DNA of 64,000 bases from Glossina fuscipes (taxonomy: Eukaryota > Arthropoda > Insecta > Diptera > Glossinidae). Positions 36,741 through 50,070 of this stretch are shown one piece after another. A program made the position numbers and the translations under genes. The first letter of the stretch is position 1. Each line of letters begins with the position of its first letter. The notes under the pieces are model-generated. The model searched no databases and had not been told where the DNA came from. It worked only from the letters and a program-made list of their open reading frames with translations. The stretch spans positions 18,147,280 to 18,211,279 of the forward strand of contig NW_023998414.1 in the NCBI RefSeq assembly GCF_014805625.2, in the 5' to 3' direction.

Positions 36741-37154
36741 TTACGCGCAGCCATTCTTGGATATATAATTTAAAAGTGTAAAGCAGGCAAAAAGTGTAGA
36801 AAAGCCTGCCGCGTCAAATCCCTTTTACTTAATTCTTAGAAAATTCTCAGTAGTTGACAATGGTCATAGTCGAAAATTTGAAAAAAAGCTCTCCAACCCA
36901 ACAGCGCTAACGAGCATAGTAGTTGAAAACTATAGTTTGCAACAGCAGTGGATGTTGTGTTTAAAAATTCGACGCCCACAAACCCGATTACCCAAAAGCA
37001 TAAAAAATTGCGAAACGGTTACCTAATAAGATCAACGAGAGTTAATGCTCTACGATTTATTAGAAGAAAAGGCTCGGCGATCGGCTAACTCATGTGCCCA
37101 CGAATTACGAAAACAAGATGCTTTCAATTTTTAAATATTGCTTTGGCATTAACA

Positions 37155-37252
37155 ATTCGTTTCAAGGTGAATATAAGTTTCCTATTGGCGAACATAAGTT
37201 AATGGCAGCATTTAAAGTTCGCTTCAAGGTGAATACAGATTTCTTAGTTATT
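37155..37252. repeat. Direct repeat, about 30 bases, spaced about 61 bases
   Basis: ATTCGTTTCAAGGTGAATAT (near 37155) recurs as GTTCGCTTCAAGGTGAATAC (near 37216), and the similarity extends into AAGTTTCCTA versus AGATTTCTTA. This is a local duplication with a few substitutions. Confidence 0.7.
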
Positions 37253-37850
37253 TATTTATTTAATTTTATCCTTTTTTTTTTGTTTTTTTTCTTTGCAAAC
37301 CATACTTCTGCTCCTTGCCCCTTCTCCCATTGTATATTTGCTTTGTATGCATATTTTTGGCTTTTAGGATTTCAATATTTTTCGTACCCCCAAAAGTATC
37401 GCCCTCTCGCTTCCCCAGCTGCACTTAGTTGCGGTCAATTAAAATTGCTTGCATAGCACATTTGTTGCAGGAACAAGTGAAAAAGGAAAACGAGTGTTGA
37501 AGCGACTAAATTACTTACAACAAATATTATTAGAACAAGGAAGTTTCTATGCTACGGCATAGTCCTTGCTATATACATATATATATATATATATATATGT
37601 ATGCGTGTGTCCCTATGTATGGTTGAAAAAACTTATGAACTATTCAACTCTTCCTCTGGCCCTTAGGGTTTCTTTAACGGCAATAACAGCAATAAAGTAT
37701 TAAAAAGAAAGTAGAAGACTATTATTCGTACAAATACTTTGTATGTCGGTATTGCGGTCTGAAACAATTCTTCTATACATAGCTGCTTCCACAATGTTAG
37801 AAACCGGTAAGAAAGAAATTGCTTTCACCTTAGTTCGCATGGAGAAGATT

Positions 37851-37895
37851 TGTGTGCGTGTGCGTGTGCGCGCGCGCGCGCGCTTGCCTATGTTT

Positions 37896-37932
<37 letters not shown>
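37851..37932. repeat. GTGC/GC/GT compound microsatellite
   Basis: GTGTGCGTGTGCGTGTGCGC followed by a GC run, then after TTGCCTATGTTTGTG a GT run to about 37932. Such alternating purine-pyrimidine DNA can adopt the Z form. Confidence 0.9.
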
Positions 37933-37936
<4 letters not shown>

Positions 37937-38856
37937 GTCTTTGTATATGCAATAGTGATACTCTAAAAATCATGTTATAGCAACAATTTTAATTACAAGA
38001 TTTTTTTGTGTTTAGTAAAGATTTTTAACAGCATAGAATATTGGCTTGAGTGAATGTTTTCTAAATTATATATTGGTGGGTAACTGGCATAGCCAGGCTA
38101 CTGCTCATTCTGTTGATGATGTTGATGGCCAATAAAGAGTAATGAATAGAAATGTTTTCATTACACTTTTTGTTGATTATTTCTAAAAGAATTTAATTTG
38201 AATTTAGTACCACGTTCAAAGTAGGTTACAGAGTTTTGTTCTTCTTCTTCTTCTTCTCCTCCTCTTTTTTTCTTGAAAAATATTTCGTCACTATGTTTTT
38301 GTTCTACAAATAAATAATTGCATGTCATTGTCAGACACTTCATAAACTAAAATGAGTAAAGTAAGTGAAAGGAGGAGTGTAAGGCAATTATGTGAAATAC
38401 ATTTTCATTGTATAAAACAAAGCAATCGTTCCTTTTATTAATTTATAATTATGAGTATTGTCATTATAAAAGGACGGACCATCTATGTACAGTGAATTTG
38501 TTATTGTGTGAAAAATATCCAGATGTACACAAAAATTTGTACCAACAATCGAATCTTGAAATTATTAATAAATTATATTATAGCAGAGTTTCGCTGATCC
38601 ATTCGCACGTATCCATAAAACCTTTGGTTTTTTTTTGTGCAAAATTATTCTCATAATAAATTTTGGAATTTTTAACAAGAGATTTTGTGGTAAAAAATCT
38701 TAAATTGGGAAAAAAAGGAGGGGTTGGCCGGTCTGTGCGTATTTTTGGAAATTTGATTTCTTTTCTATCAGCAAACATTGACTATTTTTTACTGTTGGTT
38801 CTCCCTGAGCAAAACCAAGCAATAAAAGATATCAATATATGTTTTTTTTAATGTAG

Positions 38857-39116
38857 ATTAAAAATGACTTTATGTAAACGAAAACCCCTGGACTTCTCTA
38901 AAAATTTAATCCTGGAACAACAATTTTCGTCATTTTTCCACATAAATCTTTTCTTATGTCAGTAATAACACGAACAATCTCACTGAATAAGGTCAATCGA
39001 GGCGTGGTGGTTTATTGGAGTAAGCCAACGCCAAAGTCGCTCACAAATCAAGATGATGCTAACGATCGTGGTGTTGTGTACTATGTATTCCTTCCGCCGG
39101 GCCACACTCTTAACAA
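38857..39116. repeat. Unclassified repeat R2, copy 2
   Basis: Contiguous version of the repeat split at 33442-34062. It runs from TTAAAAATGACTTTATGTAA through CCTGGACTTCTCTAAAAATT to TTCCGCCGGGCCACACTC. No terminal inverted repeats or target duplication seen. Confidence 0.55.
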
Positions 39117-40067
39117 GGAATATTTTTTGCTTTTGAAGATTACTTTCAAGGCGACGAAATAGGTTTGGAATGAAAAAGAAATTAAAAGAAAAAAAAAAAA
39201 GAAAATGAAAATTGGTCTTACTTTTTGGACACAATAGTATATAAATATAGTCATATATATACATAGACATATGCGTTTGTGTAGAGATATATTTGTATGG
39301 ATTTTTACTTCTTTTTTTTTTGCGTTCATTTTTTTATTACATCCCGGCATTATTTTCATGCAGGTGGAGATTTATGTTCGTTTTCTAAAGCTCTCGATAG
39401 TTTCAACAGAAGTATTTATGCAGATGTATGCGCATATGCGCGTATTTGCATTTATACGTATGCATTAATGTACAAAAATTTAAATATAAGTCAATGAAAA
39501 AAAGAGTTAAACGTTTTTATTTTTTCTTCATAACTGTGACCGAATTATGGGCCATTTTCCAATTTATACAATATAAAGTATTTCCATTTTTTTTTTTTTT
39601 ACGAAATATTTCATGGCTTCGGCAGCGATAGCATCGAAAAAAATGCATAGACGTACAATAAACTTTTCATAGATTTTAATAAATATATGCGTGAAACGTA
39701 TGTGATTCTTTAAAATGATATCAAAAACGTATAAAAATCATAAATTTCCGTTTTGTTAATCTTACATCAATTAAAAATACTTTTCTCTCTCTTCTATTTG
39801 AATAATAAAATTCATTAAATTTTTCATTCATTCATTTTGCTTCTCATTTATGATTAAAAAAAAAGTGATGTAAAAAATATTTCCCACAAAATTATTTACT
39901 TTCATGTTAAATTTTTCTTTACAGGTAGGAAAATGCTATCTATGGTCCTATTGCCCTCATATAAATTTAAAAAGGTAAATTCTCCAAATATCTAATAGCT
40001 TGGTTATCATGAAAGAGGAAGGGGAAAAAAATTGTAGTAACTGCCTGTGAAGCGTTTTATTTTTAAG
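39117..40067. other. No gene seen
   Basis: T-runs at 39311-39320 and 39587-39600; overlapping Phe-rich frames on both strands from 39081 to 39631 are shadows of low complexity. Confidence 0.4.
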
Positions 40068-40345
40068 CATTCTTATAATACCGATCGATTCAGAATCACA
40101 TTCTGAAGTGATTTAACGTTGTCTGTCCGTACATCTGTCTCGTTTTCTTGCGCTCAGACTCAACGGGTTTTCGCCAGATGTTTTATCCAAAGGACGACCG
40201 TTATTGAAAATGGTTCGGATAGGACGAAATTTTTCTTTTACTGCTAATAAAAGTCTTTATCTTAGAAAGTCGTTGTATAAATAACTGTATGGCTATCTAC
40301 AGTGTATAATCGTGGACTGTGGCCCACAATAATGGTTTCACTTGT
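40068..40345 (+). repeat. Dispersed repeat R1, copy g
   Basis: Plus strand: box B TATAATACCGATCGATTCAG with AATCACATTCTGAAGTG, box C TTGTCTGTCCGTACATCTGT, box D AAAGGACGACCGTTATTGAA with ATGGTTCGGATAGGACG, a box E relic (AAAAGTCTTTATCTTAGAAA, GTTGTATAAATAACTG) and box F near GGACTGTGGCCCAC. Box A is absent. Confidence 0.7.
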
Positions 40346-42684
40346 TTTTAAATATACGAGTTTAGCTGAATTAAATGAAGATGAAACATGCCGGCGACTA
40401 TTACCAATACAGTTAGTTGACTTTTGTTTGTATATTTTGCAAGAAACATTACAGTACGTTCATGTGGTTTATGCATAGATTGCTTTAAGTTGGGTAAGTC
40501 ATTAAGCGATTGCCAAGTTTCCACTAAAGTTGAAGAAAAGCCATCAAAGAACATGTTAAGAGTTGCTTTGTGCAAGTTATTGCCCCCAACTCTCACTAGC
40601 AAGATTTTTGGCACATTGCTCTCCTTTTTCGTCCCAATTGTATCAGTTTTTGTTTTTGTTTTTTTTTTTTTTTTGTAACTTTCCTTACTGATGGTTTCAT
40701 TTGATTGGAACAAACCGCGATAAACCATGAAGTCGTAAAAATATCATTGTTAGTTGGACTTCATCGTCAACGGTACTGGTTCGCTTTGGACTTTGGGTAT
40801 CGTAACGCTTTCACTGTTCGTCACTCGTAAAAATTTAGCATTGCGCTTTCCTTCGAATCAAGTAGAAAATGTAAAGTTGCCCGCAAATGGTGCTTTTTTG
40901 GCACCAAACTGCACTTTTCCAAACCCTCAACAGCTAGGTTGTGTACGTTGTAGTATGATAATTTATAAAGTTGCGTATCGCAGCTTAAGGATAATAATTA
41001 CAAATGAAGAATTTACAGTTTTGTTCAGTATCCTAGCCTAGTATCATTTAAACGGTCCCCCTCTTAGAGGAAAATTCAAAAAGAAACTCAAAATGAAATG
41101 AAAAAAGTGTTAAATACGTTTCTAGTTATTTAACGCATTTCTACTGACTAGTTTCCCAAACGACCCAAAAACCCAATATTTGGAAGTTATCTTTGAACAA
41201 AAGAAGACATATACTTATATAGGCTTAGTTTTATTTTAATATAAATATTTTAGATGCATTTTAAGGCTTACAAGCGGAATGCACAAAAGGAAACTTATAT
41301 TGTTAATGTTGTAGTAAAATATCTCCATCACGCATTATCTGCTGCAATCATTTTGTAAACTTGTTTAAGAGTGTGCAAAGCATATTTATTATTCATAAAA
41401 CATTTCATTAATCTAAGTGTAATAATAAAATAAATTAAAAAGAAATTATATGACATCATTCTCTTAATCAGGCGGCATGAAACAAAGAATCAATTTTGCT
41501 TGCATTAATACACCAGTCTCACACGTTTCAATCTTATCACTGGACGTCAAGGAAATAAATGTACCATAATCATCGTGTGCATAAAATAATTTTTTAATAC
41601 TTGATTGCGTCTTGCCGTACCGTTGTGATATTGTGAAATAAATATACATTAAAAATGTTATTTTATGTTGTTGTTTTCAATGAAAAAACTTATTCATAAA
41701 TATCTCACTTTAAATATGCTTATAATTAAAACTTTTGGATTACTACTACAGAGGTAAACTTCAATGTTCTTAGTCCATCTTCTAGAAAACCTAAATGATA
41801 TCTATCTACTTAATCTCAATATCGGAATCTTTTAACTCTGTCCAAGCTTACTACAAAGCCCATGCATGATTGCAATAGGGGTTCAGTGGAGTTCATTTCC
41901 TACTCTCCATAATCGGATCTATAGCCTGGTTGGGAGTGTAGATATGTACACGCTTTTCTTCTTCCATCTTTTTTTAGCTTTTTCTCTTCGCTTTTATTTT
42001 TCTTTATTTTCTTTTTACCTTTCTGTTATTTTATGCGAGTATTTGTAACGTAACAAGATAAGATTCTTGTTTAAGTGTCAATCTATTTCGGGTGTATATT
42101 TATGTTAGCTGAATTTTATATGTAAATCCATGATTATGGGGCGTATAAATCAATTGTGAATTACGCTCTTTTCTCCCCCAAAAAAAAGAAATAATGTATA
42201 TATATATATAGACTGAGTCTAAGGTTGGTCGGTCTATGGTTTACGAGACGAAACACAAAACCAACACTATGGTGATAGTACAAGCGTGAAGTCTATCGTT
42301 TGATATCGACTATCATCAACTCACTACTCATTCAAAGTTGCCAACGACAACAACAACCATCCAACCAAAATTGAAAGCTACGTTCGTATTAACTCGAAAA
42401 CGAATACATTTAAGGCACACGCATACATAATGTTAACGGCTGTTTAAGTTGGAGACTACTTAAAATTTCTAAACTCTTAGCTAAACATTTAACTAAAATC
42501 GAAAAGTTTTCTCATGCACTAGAAGTTGAATCTTCCCCAGACATTCTGGGTGAAAGCCAGACATCATAGCAACTGGATCGTATATGTAAATATTCTTGAA
42601 AATAATTCTACATTTCTAAGAAGATTTTCTTACAAATCATCAACACTTTTAAAGTAAGATTGGACAAGATTCTAGCGAATCTAT

Positions 42685-42698
42685 TAAAAAAAAAAAAA

Positions 42699-42733
<35 letters not shown>

Positions 42734-42734
42734 A
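42685..42734. repeat. Poly(A) followed by (AAAT)n
   Basis: A-run from 42685 merging into nine or so AAAT units. Such a tail can mark the 3' end of a retroposed element, but no SINE body is recognisable upstream. Confidence 0.9.
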
Positions 42735-43313
42735 CATTTCAGATCATAATTATATTCGAATATAATGTTTGATGAGAAACATATATTTTTCTTAAAGTCT
42801 CCCCATATCGGGCATCGGATCCGAGCATTCTGTTCTATATACTTACTATAAATGGTTTGATTGTTTCTGAAATCTTACTATGGGCTTAAGGTAGCATAAC
42901 TGAGAAAGATTACATACATATATATTATTTATAATTTGCTAAATATAAAATTATAAGTTAAATATAAAGCAATGAATGTGAATTGTGTAAAATATATTGA
43001 AAAGTATTAAGCAGTAAATTATGAAAGAGAACAATAATATTTCGTTTAATTAGTAAATAATTCGAAAAAGAAAAAAAATAAATTAGAGAACATTTTATGC
43101 GTTAAGCTGCTAAATAAATGTATATATACTGTAAAGACTTTAATCTGTGTCGATTGGACAGGTTCGCAATCGCTGGTTTAACTTTTCATGTCAATGTCAT
43201 TATGGAAAAGCTTACAATATATATACCGTTATTATAGTAATTGTTGTTAGTATTTGTGCATGCAAAGTGGAAAAGCCAGCCAGCCATTAACGAAGACTCT
43301 CTTATTCATAAAC

Positions 43314-43344
<31 letters not shown>

Positions 43345-43570
43345 ACATGTTTTTCTTTTGAAAACTTGCTTAGAATAATAGTTCTTTACCACTTGGCCTT
43401 ATTTATTGTGATGATAGTACGTTGGAAAACAAGTGTGCAGGCGGTTTGAGTAGGTTCTGCCGTTGGTGTATAGAGTTTTCATTTAGCTCTTTACGGGCAG
43501 ACCATTATAAAATATGTACACACTAGAAATTCAATAACATATCTTGTAATGGGGTTAAAGAAAATACATA

Positions 43571-43571
43571 T

Positions 43572-43610
<39 letters not shown>

Positions 43611-43617
43611 TACTATA
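43571..43617. repeat. (ACT)n microsatellite
   Basis: About ten ACT units with a CACCAC interruption. Confidence 0.95.
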
Positions 43618-45499
43618 CTTGTCCTCTTTCTTTTCATATAATAAAGCGAAATAGTCGTAGATATTGAGTGAGTGTTTGATTAAAAAAAAAAAAAGAAAGG
43701 AAAATAAAAAAAAAGTTTTGCAGGGGAACGCTATTACATATGAGTTTTGCCGTTCGAATAGAAAAGTCCGACATTTTGAACAATAGCTTTGAAATGAATT
43801 TCAAAAATTACCTTGAAAAGTACCGTTAACATCTTCATAAATAGCTTAACATAACATTCTGCAAACATACTCTCTCTTAAATATATATATGTAAAAAAGC
43901 ATTAATAAATGTAGCCTTAAAATATTTATCAGCAAAAAAGTAGCACGCATTCTCGCCTATTAATACCACCTATAACACGTATATGTAAATCTGCATGCAT
44001 TCGCGTGTAACGTTTACGTAGTTTTTAAACACATCATCGGGACAAACACATATTTCTGTTAATCTGCAAAACGGATGGAGAACTTTTCTACGTCATTGGC
44101 ATCAGCCTTAGTAATTTTTCTTTTTTCATTTTTGTTTTTTTCTCCTTTTTGGTGCAATTTATGTACTGTACGTATCTTTTAGCAAAGAGCTATTATAGTT
44201 GCGTGCGAATAAAGGCCGTATTTACAAGCCCTTGACCTATTAAAGCAATATCCTTGTGTAGTATTGTATCGTACATCTATACGCCGCAAGAGGCATGTTG
44301 CTTGCTTATCTGCATGTAAGTCCTTTTTCTGATATGTTTTTCATTTTATGTTTGCGTTGTCTTTTACTATTTTTAAAGGAACATAACAGCTTAGGTTTTA
44401 ACGCACCCCAGGGGACCGCATTCATTTATGTTAAAAATGCAGACATATACTCGCAGGATGTTGCGGTTGTCGTTGTCAGGCTAATAATAAATTTCAAGAA
44501 TATTTTTCATGTCATTTTCTCTTTATCTTAATATTCTATTATTATCAATCGCGATAATAATGGGTACATCAATTTTGTCATTTCGTTTGTAACACTTAAG
44601 AACACTTGTCCCACTTTCGAAATAATGCAGTGTAAAAATTCTCAAACGGTGCGTTGTCTCACACACATTCTTAATATATTTATATATTTTTAGAACGTAA
44701 GGTAAATGTACTTACGTTATTAGGCCCACAATATATAGCCAAGATATTAAAGCAATTTTTTTTTTTATGTGTATTGATATTAATCTCCTCGAGTATTTGT
44801 CCACAACAGTCTATAGGCTGCGATTTGCTTCCTTGAGAAAAAGCGAAAAAAAAAAAAGCTGTTATTGCTATTATTAACAAAAGAATTATGCGATTCGTCT
44901 GGATAATAAATATACAAAATTACGCTGCAAAGCACATAAGAAAAGGAAGAAACTCTTTTTTTCTCGCAAGTCAAAATGCAATAAATATAATACCCTCGAT
45001 GAGTCTGATATATTATTGCTTTACGAATTTTTTGCGATAAACTTGTTACTGTGAGAAACAGATTAATGTCGCCACCATTTACGACAATGACAGAAATGTC
45101 AAATATTATATCGAAGCTGAGTATCAAAGGATTCGTCGCAATCTTACCGCAATAAATAATAATTATAGTCTTTTTTCAAAGTGTGCTGGGCAGGGTGGGA
45201 AGAGCATATACTACGAAATAAGTACAATGCCCTGTACTAATGTAAAACTTTTGCGACTGCTTTCAACAATATCCTGATTGCTGTGGATTTCAATATTGAT
45301 TCAAATTGAAAATTTCCTTGTAACATGATTTTAGAACTTTTTGTCTTCTCAGGCAAATCATAAAATAGCAATAAAATAGAGAGCTCTAACAATGTAAGTT
45401 TTGTCGTTTAGTTTGTTACGAATCGAAGTATGTTTCATTTTGCTGATATCATTTTAAGTTATATATAAGACATATTAAGATTAAGATGTACACAATATC

Positions 45500-45775
45500 C
45501 AGAAGGAGTTGAGATAGATTTACCTTTTATTATAGCGATTGATGTAAAAATCGACTTTAAATCGATCTATGTCTGTCTAGTATTTCTGTGTCCATCCGCC
45601 AGGCCGGCCTATACGCGTGATAAAATTTATTAGAGCGACATGTTTTGTCCCAAGGACCGACGCTATTGTTAATGATTTTCCGATCATTTCTCCTGCATAA
45701 CGACTTGTTTTGAAAAGTCGTTACATTAATAGCTGTATTGGACGAAGCGGTGTAAGGTACTTAATGATGCACTAT
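45500..45775 (+). repeat. Dispersed repeat R1, copy h
   Basis: Plus strand: TTGAGATAGATTTACCTTTT, box B-like TATTATAGCGATTGATGTAA, ATCGACTTTAAATCGATC, box C ATGTCTGTCTAG with GTGTCCATCCGCC, then box D TCCCAAGGACCGACGCTATT and box E GATCATTTCTCCTGCATAAC with AAAAGTCGTTACATTAATAG. The copy ends near GCGGTGTAAGGTACTTAATG. Confidence 0.7.
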
Positions 45776-48728
45776 TTTAACTTATTTTTTGTATATTTCT
45801 ATAAGCAACACGTTAGTGAGTTTTCTTATTGACAAACGACAGAATTGAATTGGTTATATGTATTCTTTTATAACTCTCTGTCACACTTTTTAAATTGACA
45901 TGATTAGGCTCTGAGTAAGTATGTTATAGAACAGATATGAAATTGAAAGAAAGTTCAAGGACTTGCCCGGTGCAAGTGTGAAAAAAAAGGGGAAATAATG
46001 TTAATCGATTCATTAACTTGTACGACTTTTATTCGTATTCTATTTGTAATGAAAATCACAGATATCGTCTAAGCAAAAGTAGAACTTTTCTCTTGTACTT
46101 GAATTTTCCTATTGTTTTATAAAAGTTTCTTAATACACATATTTTCTAGTAAAAAACTTTTATATATAAATTAAAAATAATCACATACCAAGAAATTGAA
46201 GCCTTTCCGACTACTTGCAATATATGACTTATATTAGAAAAAATGTCAAAAAACTCATCTGATTGAGGGAAACTCTTTCTATCCAAAATTGAAATTGTGC
46301 AGATTTTACAAATTATTTTCTAATAGTTTTACAATTCTCGCCAAAGAAACATATATCTACAATAGTTAGTTAAAAATGCATGTTATTTACCGATCAGCTC
46401 ATCTAGAGTCAAGCTAATATGCAAATTACATCATGCAAAACTGCTACTAAATATTATATGTCAAGACTCAGAATTTTAGTTGACGTGTACGCAACTCAGT
46501 CATATCTTTGATTAAAGATCATTGTTATCAAACAATTTCAGTTTCAGTTTTAATTAAAATCTGTTGATATTATTATGTGGTTTGCTTTCTAATCACATAA
46601 ACTTGATTTATATATTTATATATTTACATTTCGTAAGGGTTGAGGAACCCAATCTCTTTAAGGATTCATCAACGTACTCATCAAGGATATAAAAGATATT
46701 AGTTTTACTAACCCTATGTGTGAGCCTACGTTAGCTATCAATGGAGCTGAACCCTTATAAAACAATGCAAAAACGAACATTGAAGAAGAGTAGAGAAAAA
46801 AAAGTAGAAAACAGCGCTGCTATGCTTTTCTTGAGATGTAGAAAAAACGTTCCTTTACATTGTAAGTCAAAGTCAGAAACCCCAGCAAAACCATATTTCC
46901 TGAGTCGAATCAACCGCTGATTTAAGTTAAGATAACTTTAATGGATGATATGTCAATGCAAAAATTAATCATTTTAACTCATTTTCGGTTAAATGAACGA
47001 TTTAAAGGGAGTCTATTAAACTCGCCATCAACGTTCCGCTGATCAATTAATATTTATAAAGTTGATGGGCAAGATTGTTCTTAACAAGGTAACAAGCTTC
47101 AATTAATTGCCTAAGACATCCAGTTAGCTTCTGTCAAAATTTTTCGTTGAATATATAGAAAATCGATTATCTTCTTTTTTAAATCTTTTATACGTAACGA
47201 GAAAAGTTGCCCATATTATCAAACTAAGTTGACGAACATCAGCTCAGATTATATAAAATAAGTTTTCATTTCTTATTCTAATTCTTTATTTTCGGATTGT
47301 AATAGCAATAGATAAACAAGAGATACACACACGTTTATGGTAAAAATGTCATGCAAAAAAAAAAGATGGAATTTTCATTACTCGATTAGGATGAAAAAAT
47401 TGAAATTCCAAGAGCAAAAGAAGCCGCCCATGTTTTTTCTCAGCACATTGAAGTTTCCTTTGAGGTTTTTGGCTTTTCTTTTATTAAATTTGTTGTTGAG
47501 TTTCGATTTATTTGCGACCCGTTTTCGCTGTACGTTAACGATCAATGTAAGCTCTCGAAAAGTTGTTCAGGCCTTTCGAGAACAAGTCAATATATGGACT
47601 GGGTTAATCATACAAACAAACCTAAAAATAATGAAGAAATAATATATGTTGAGGGTGTTTGCAGGCGAGGAGAGATATTTCAAACGTGATGACAAAGTTA
47701 GCACACCCTAATCGTTTGTTGGTGGTTATAATAAACTTAATGTGCACATGTATATATAATTATTTATATAATATTTCCTTTGGGTGTGTACGACAAAAAA
47801 GCCATAACAAGAAGGAAAAGAAGGATTCTATTTTATATTTACAATAAAGCTTTGCTAGCAATTCAACTTTCTAACATTTCCTTTCATGTTATTTATGTTG
47901 TTTTATTTTTGTTTGGTCGTTATTTACAAACATCATCTTTCTCTAATGTTTTTTTTATGATTATTATTTTTATTTATTTATTTTTTTATTTATTTATTTA
48001 TTTTTCTTCATTTTTCGTTTTACAGGAATTTTCCTTTCTAAGCCTCGCATTGTAAGTGAGCCTTACTAAGTCATGAAATGTTTTCGCTTTGTGTTAATTT
48101 TCCTGCAGTTATGTTATTTCTCTTTGTATATGCATATATATATGCCTTTCTATGAGTGCGTGTTTATGTGTATGTCAATATATATATGTGCACATATGCA
48201 CTTCGGCCTCTTCTATGAGAAAAAGACTCTTGGGTGTTTATATAAGACGTTCTTATTGTTGTTGTCATCGTCATCGTCGTCGTCATATGACTTAGTTATG
48301 TATCGCTAGAATTTCTTTGATGTTCCACACAACATACGTGTAGTATGTGTCTCAGCATTGTATTAAGTAGTAGAAGAGTAAGTAGTACATATATGAAATT
48401 CTAACAAGAATTATATTCTTTTCTTCTTCGTGCATATTTTGCAGCAAAAGCAAACTTTTCCTATGACGTATATATTTATTTATATTATAGGGTTACGAAA
48501 AATGTATAAAAAAAAAAAAAAAAAAAGAAACAGCAAAAAAAAGTATGTGTACGTAAATAAATAAAAACAGCAAAGAGAAAAATAACAACGACGACAACAA
48601 CAGACTTAAGCATGTACTAGATTTTTTTTTCTTACATATACGTGTTTGAATATGCCCAAGGATTTAAATACTTAAGTGGCACAAAGCTATTTTTACTACT
48701 TTTGTTGTTCTTTCACTTTTAATGTAAA

Positions 48729-48779
<51 letters not shown>

Positions 48780-49959
48780 TTTTTTTTTTTTTTATTTCAA
48801 CAAAACTTTTCTTAGTCGCTTGTACTTAAATTTAGCTTACTTTGAAACGAATGAGAATTATAATTCAAGACGCTTATGAGACGCCGTTAAAATTATAACA
48901 TTAAATGTACTCATGTTTGTCTGGGTTAAGCTTTCCTTTTTTTTTTTTTTTTTTAATGTAAATTTTAACACAAATATTTGAACGACGAAATTAATAATTT
49001 TTTAATAAATAATTTAATCGAACGTTGACCATGAGTGTAATGAACTGTAAATGAAATGCACACAAGGTGTTTAAATTGAACGAATAGTTAAATCCAATCA
49101 TCCATTTATGCTATGCACATATATAAAACAGTTGACAATTCAATCAGTTTTCTTCTTGCATTTATTGCATTATACGTTTTCTTTATATAATATATGGTCA
49201 AGTGTAAAGAAGTAGTGTTAAGGGCAGTGTACGCCTTGTGTTATTGAACTAAAATCAATGTGTAAAATAACGAAAAAAAAAAAAACAAAAAAAAAAAAAT
49301 AGTCTTTTCACAAATCAAAAAATACACAAAATGTGTGCACGCATTGTAATAAGTTTAACACATGAGTAAGTCATGTGAGCTTCCATTACAACAAATGCAA
49401 ATACAGTACTTTTCGTCGAGTAACCTATATTAGATCCAAAATGGGATCAATATATATTAATTTATTTCACAACAAGGGTACAGTAGTTAGTAATTCCTTT
49501 GTCCTTGCTCTCTTCTTCCACAAATTGACGAATGTTTTTCGCACAGGATAAAGTTGTGACGTCATCAAAGATTGTTAAGAACTAATTCAATTGTCTAACA
49601 ATTGTCCGCTCTTTTGCGAATCTTGGGAACTTCTGCAGAAGCCGTTACAGTTTAATAGAAGGTCCTGCATACAGACGCACATGCCGACATCTCCATTACT
49701 TCCAGCTCACATAGCAAAAAAAAAAAAAAAAAACAAATATATACAAAAATGGCAAGATAGATTCTGACATTCATAGTTGATTGTCATTCATATACATATA
49801 ACATTTCATTATTTAATTTGCGCAGATTTATTGTAACGCATTGAAAAAAATTGAGTATTACATGTAGGCTTATTCAGTGCTTAACCACATAGAAAACGTA
49901 ATCCTTACCCTAAACTCTTATGTATGGAAAAATGCCGACTTTAACAGACATTATATATC
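45776..49959. other. No gene seen; homopolymers
   Basis: Contains the poly(A)/poly(T) pair at 48730-48793, A-runs at 48513-48526 and 49273-49299, T-run at 48938-48954, and (TTTA)n-like sequence at 47965-48005. No recognisable domain in the short frames, including the 101-codon frame at 47337-47642. Confidence 0.4.
48730..48793. repeat. Poly(A) run followed by poly(T)
   Basis: About 48 A (48730-48777), then G-A, then about 14 T. The junction is a potential A/T hairpin and the longest homopolymer in the window. Confidence 0.95.
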
Positions 49960-50015
49960 AATTATCCGGTAACTTGTTACAATGAACATCCAAAACCTTC
50001 CAAGTTCCGCATGAG

Positions 50016-50026
50016 TAGTCCGGTAG
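50016..50026 (+). promoter_or_regulatory. Pol III A box of SINE S1
   Basis: TAGTCCGGTAG fits TRGYNNARNNG at 10 of 11 positions and lies 44 bases upstream of the B box. Confidence 0.55.
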
Positions 50027-50059
50027 GCAAACGTCGAAACTAGGAAATCCGTGATCGCG

Positions 50060-50070
50060 GGTTCAAATCT
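50060..50070 (+). promoter_or_regulatory. Pol III B box of SINE S1
   Basis: GGTTCAAATCT, fitting GGTTCRANNCY and identical to the B box at 24414-24424 on the other strand. Confidence 0.75.

Larger units (their letters stand above)
36741..38856. other. No gene seen; short duplication and microsatellites
   Basis: Holds a duplicated segment near 37157 and 37218 (annotated), TA repeats at 37576-37599, GT/GC alternation at 37851-37931 and a poly-A/GAAG-like patch on the minus strand near 38240-38275. The 120-codon frame at 37094-37456 spans the duplication and a T-rich stretch and is not convincing. Confidence 0.4.
40346..45499. other. No gene seen; microsatellites
   Basis: AT-rich. The 126-codon minus frame (40348-40728) runs through a lysine homopolymer and the 95-codon plus frame (40754-41041) has no recognisable domain. 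TA repeats occur at 42198-42211 and 43315-43336; A-runs at 42685 and 43681. No transposase or SINE motif seen in this 5-kb stretch. Confidence 0.4.

Noticed and set aside
40348..40728. 126-codon minus frame
   Set aside because: Contains a lysine homopolymer from a T-run and no domain; no conserved motif.
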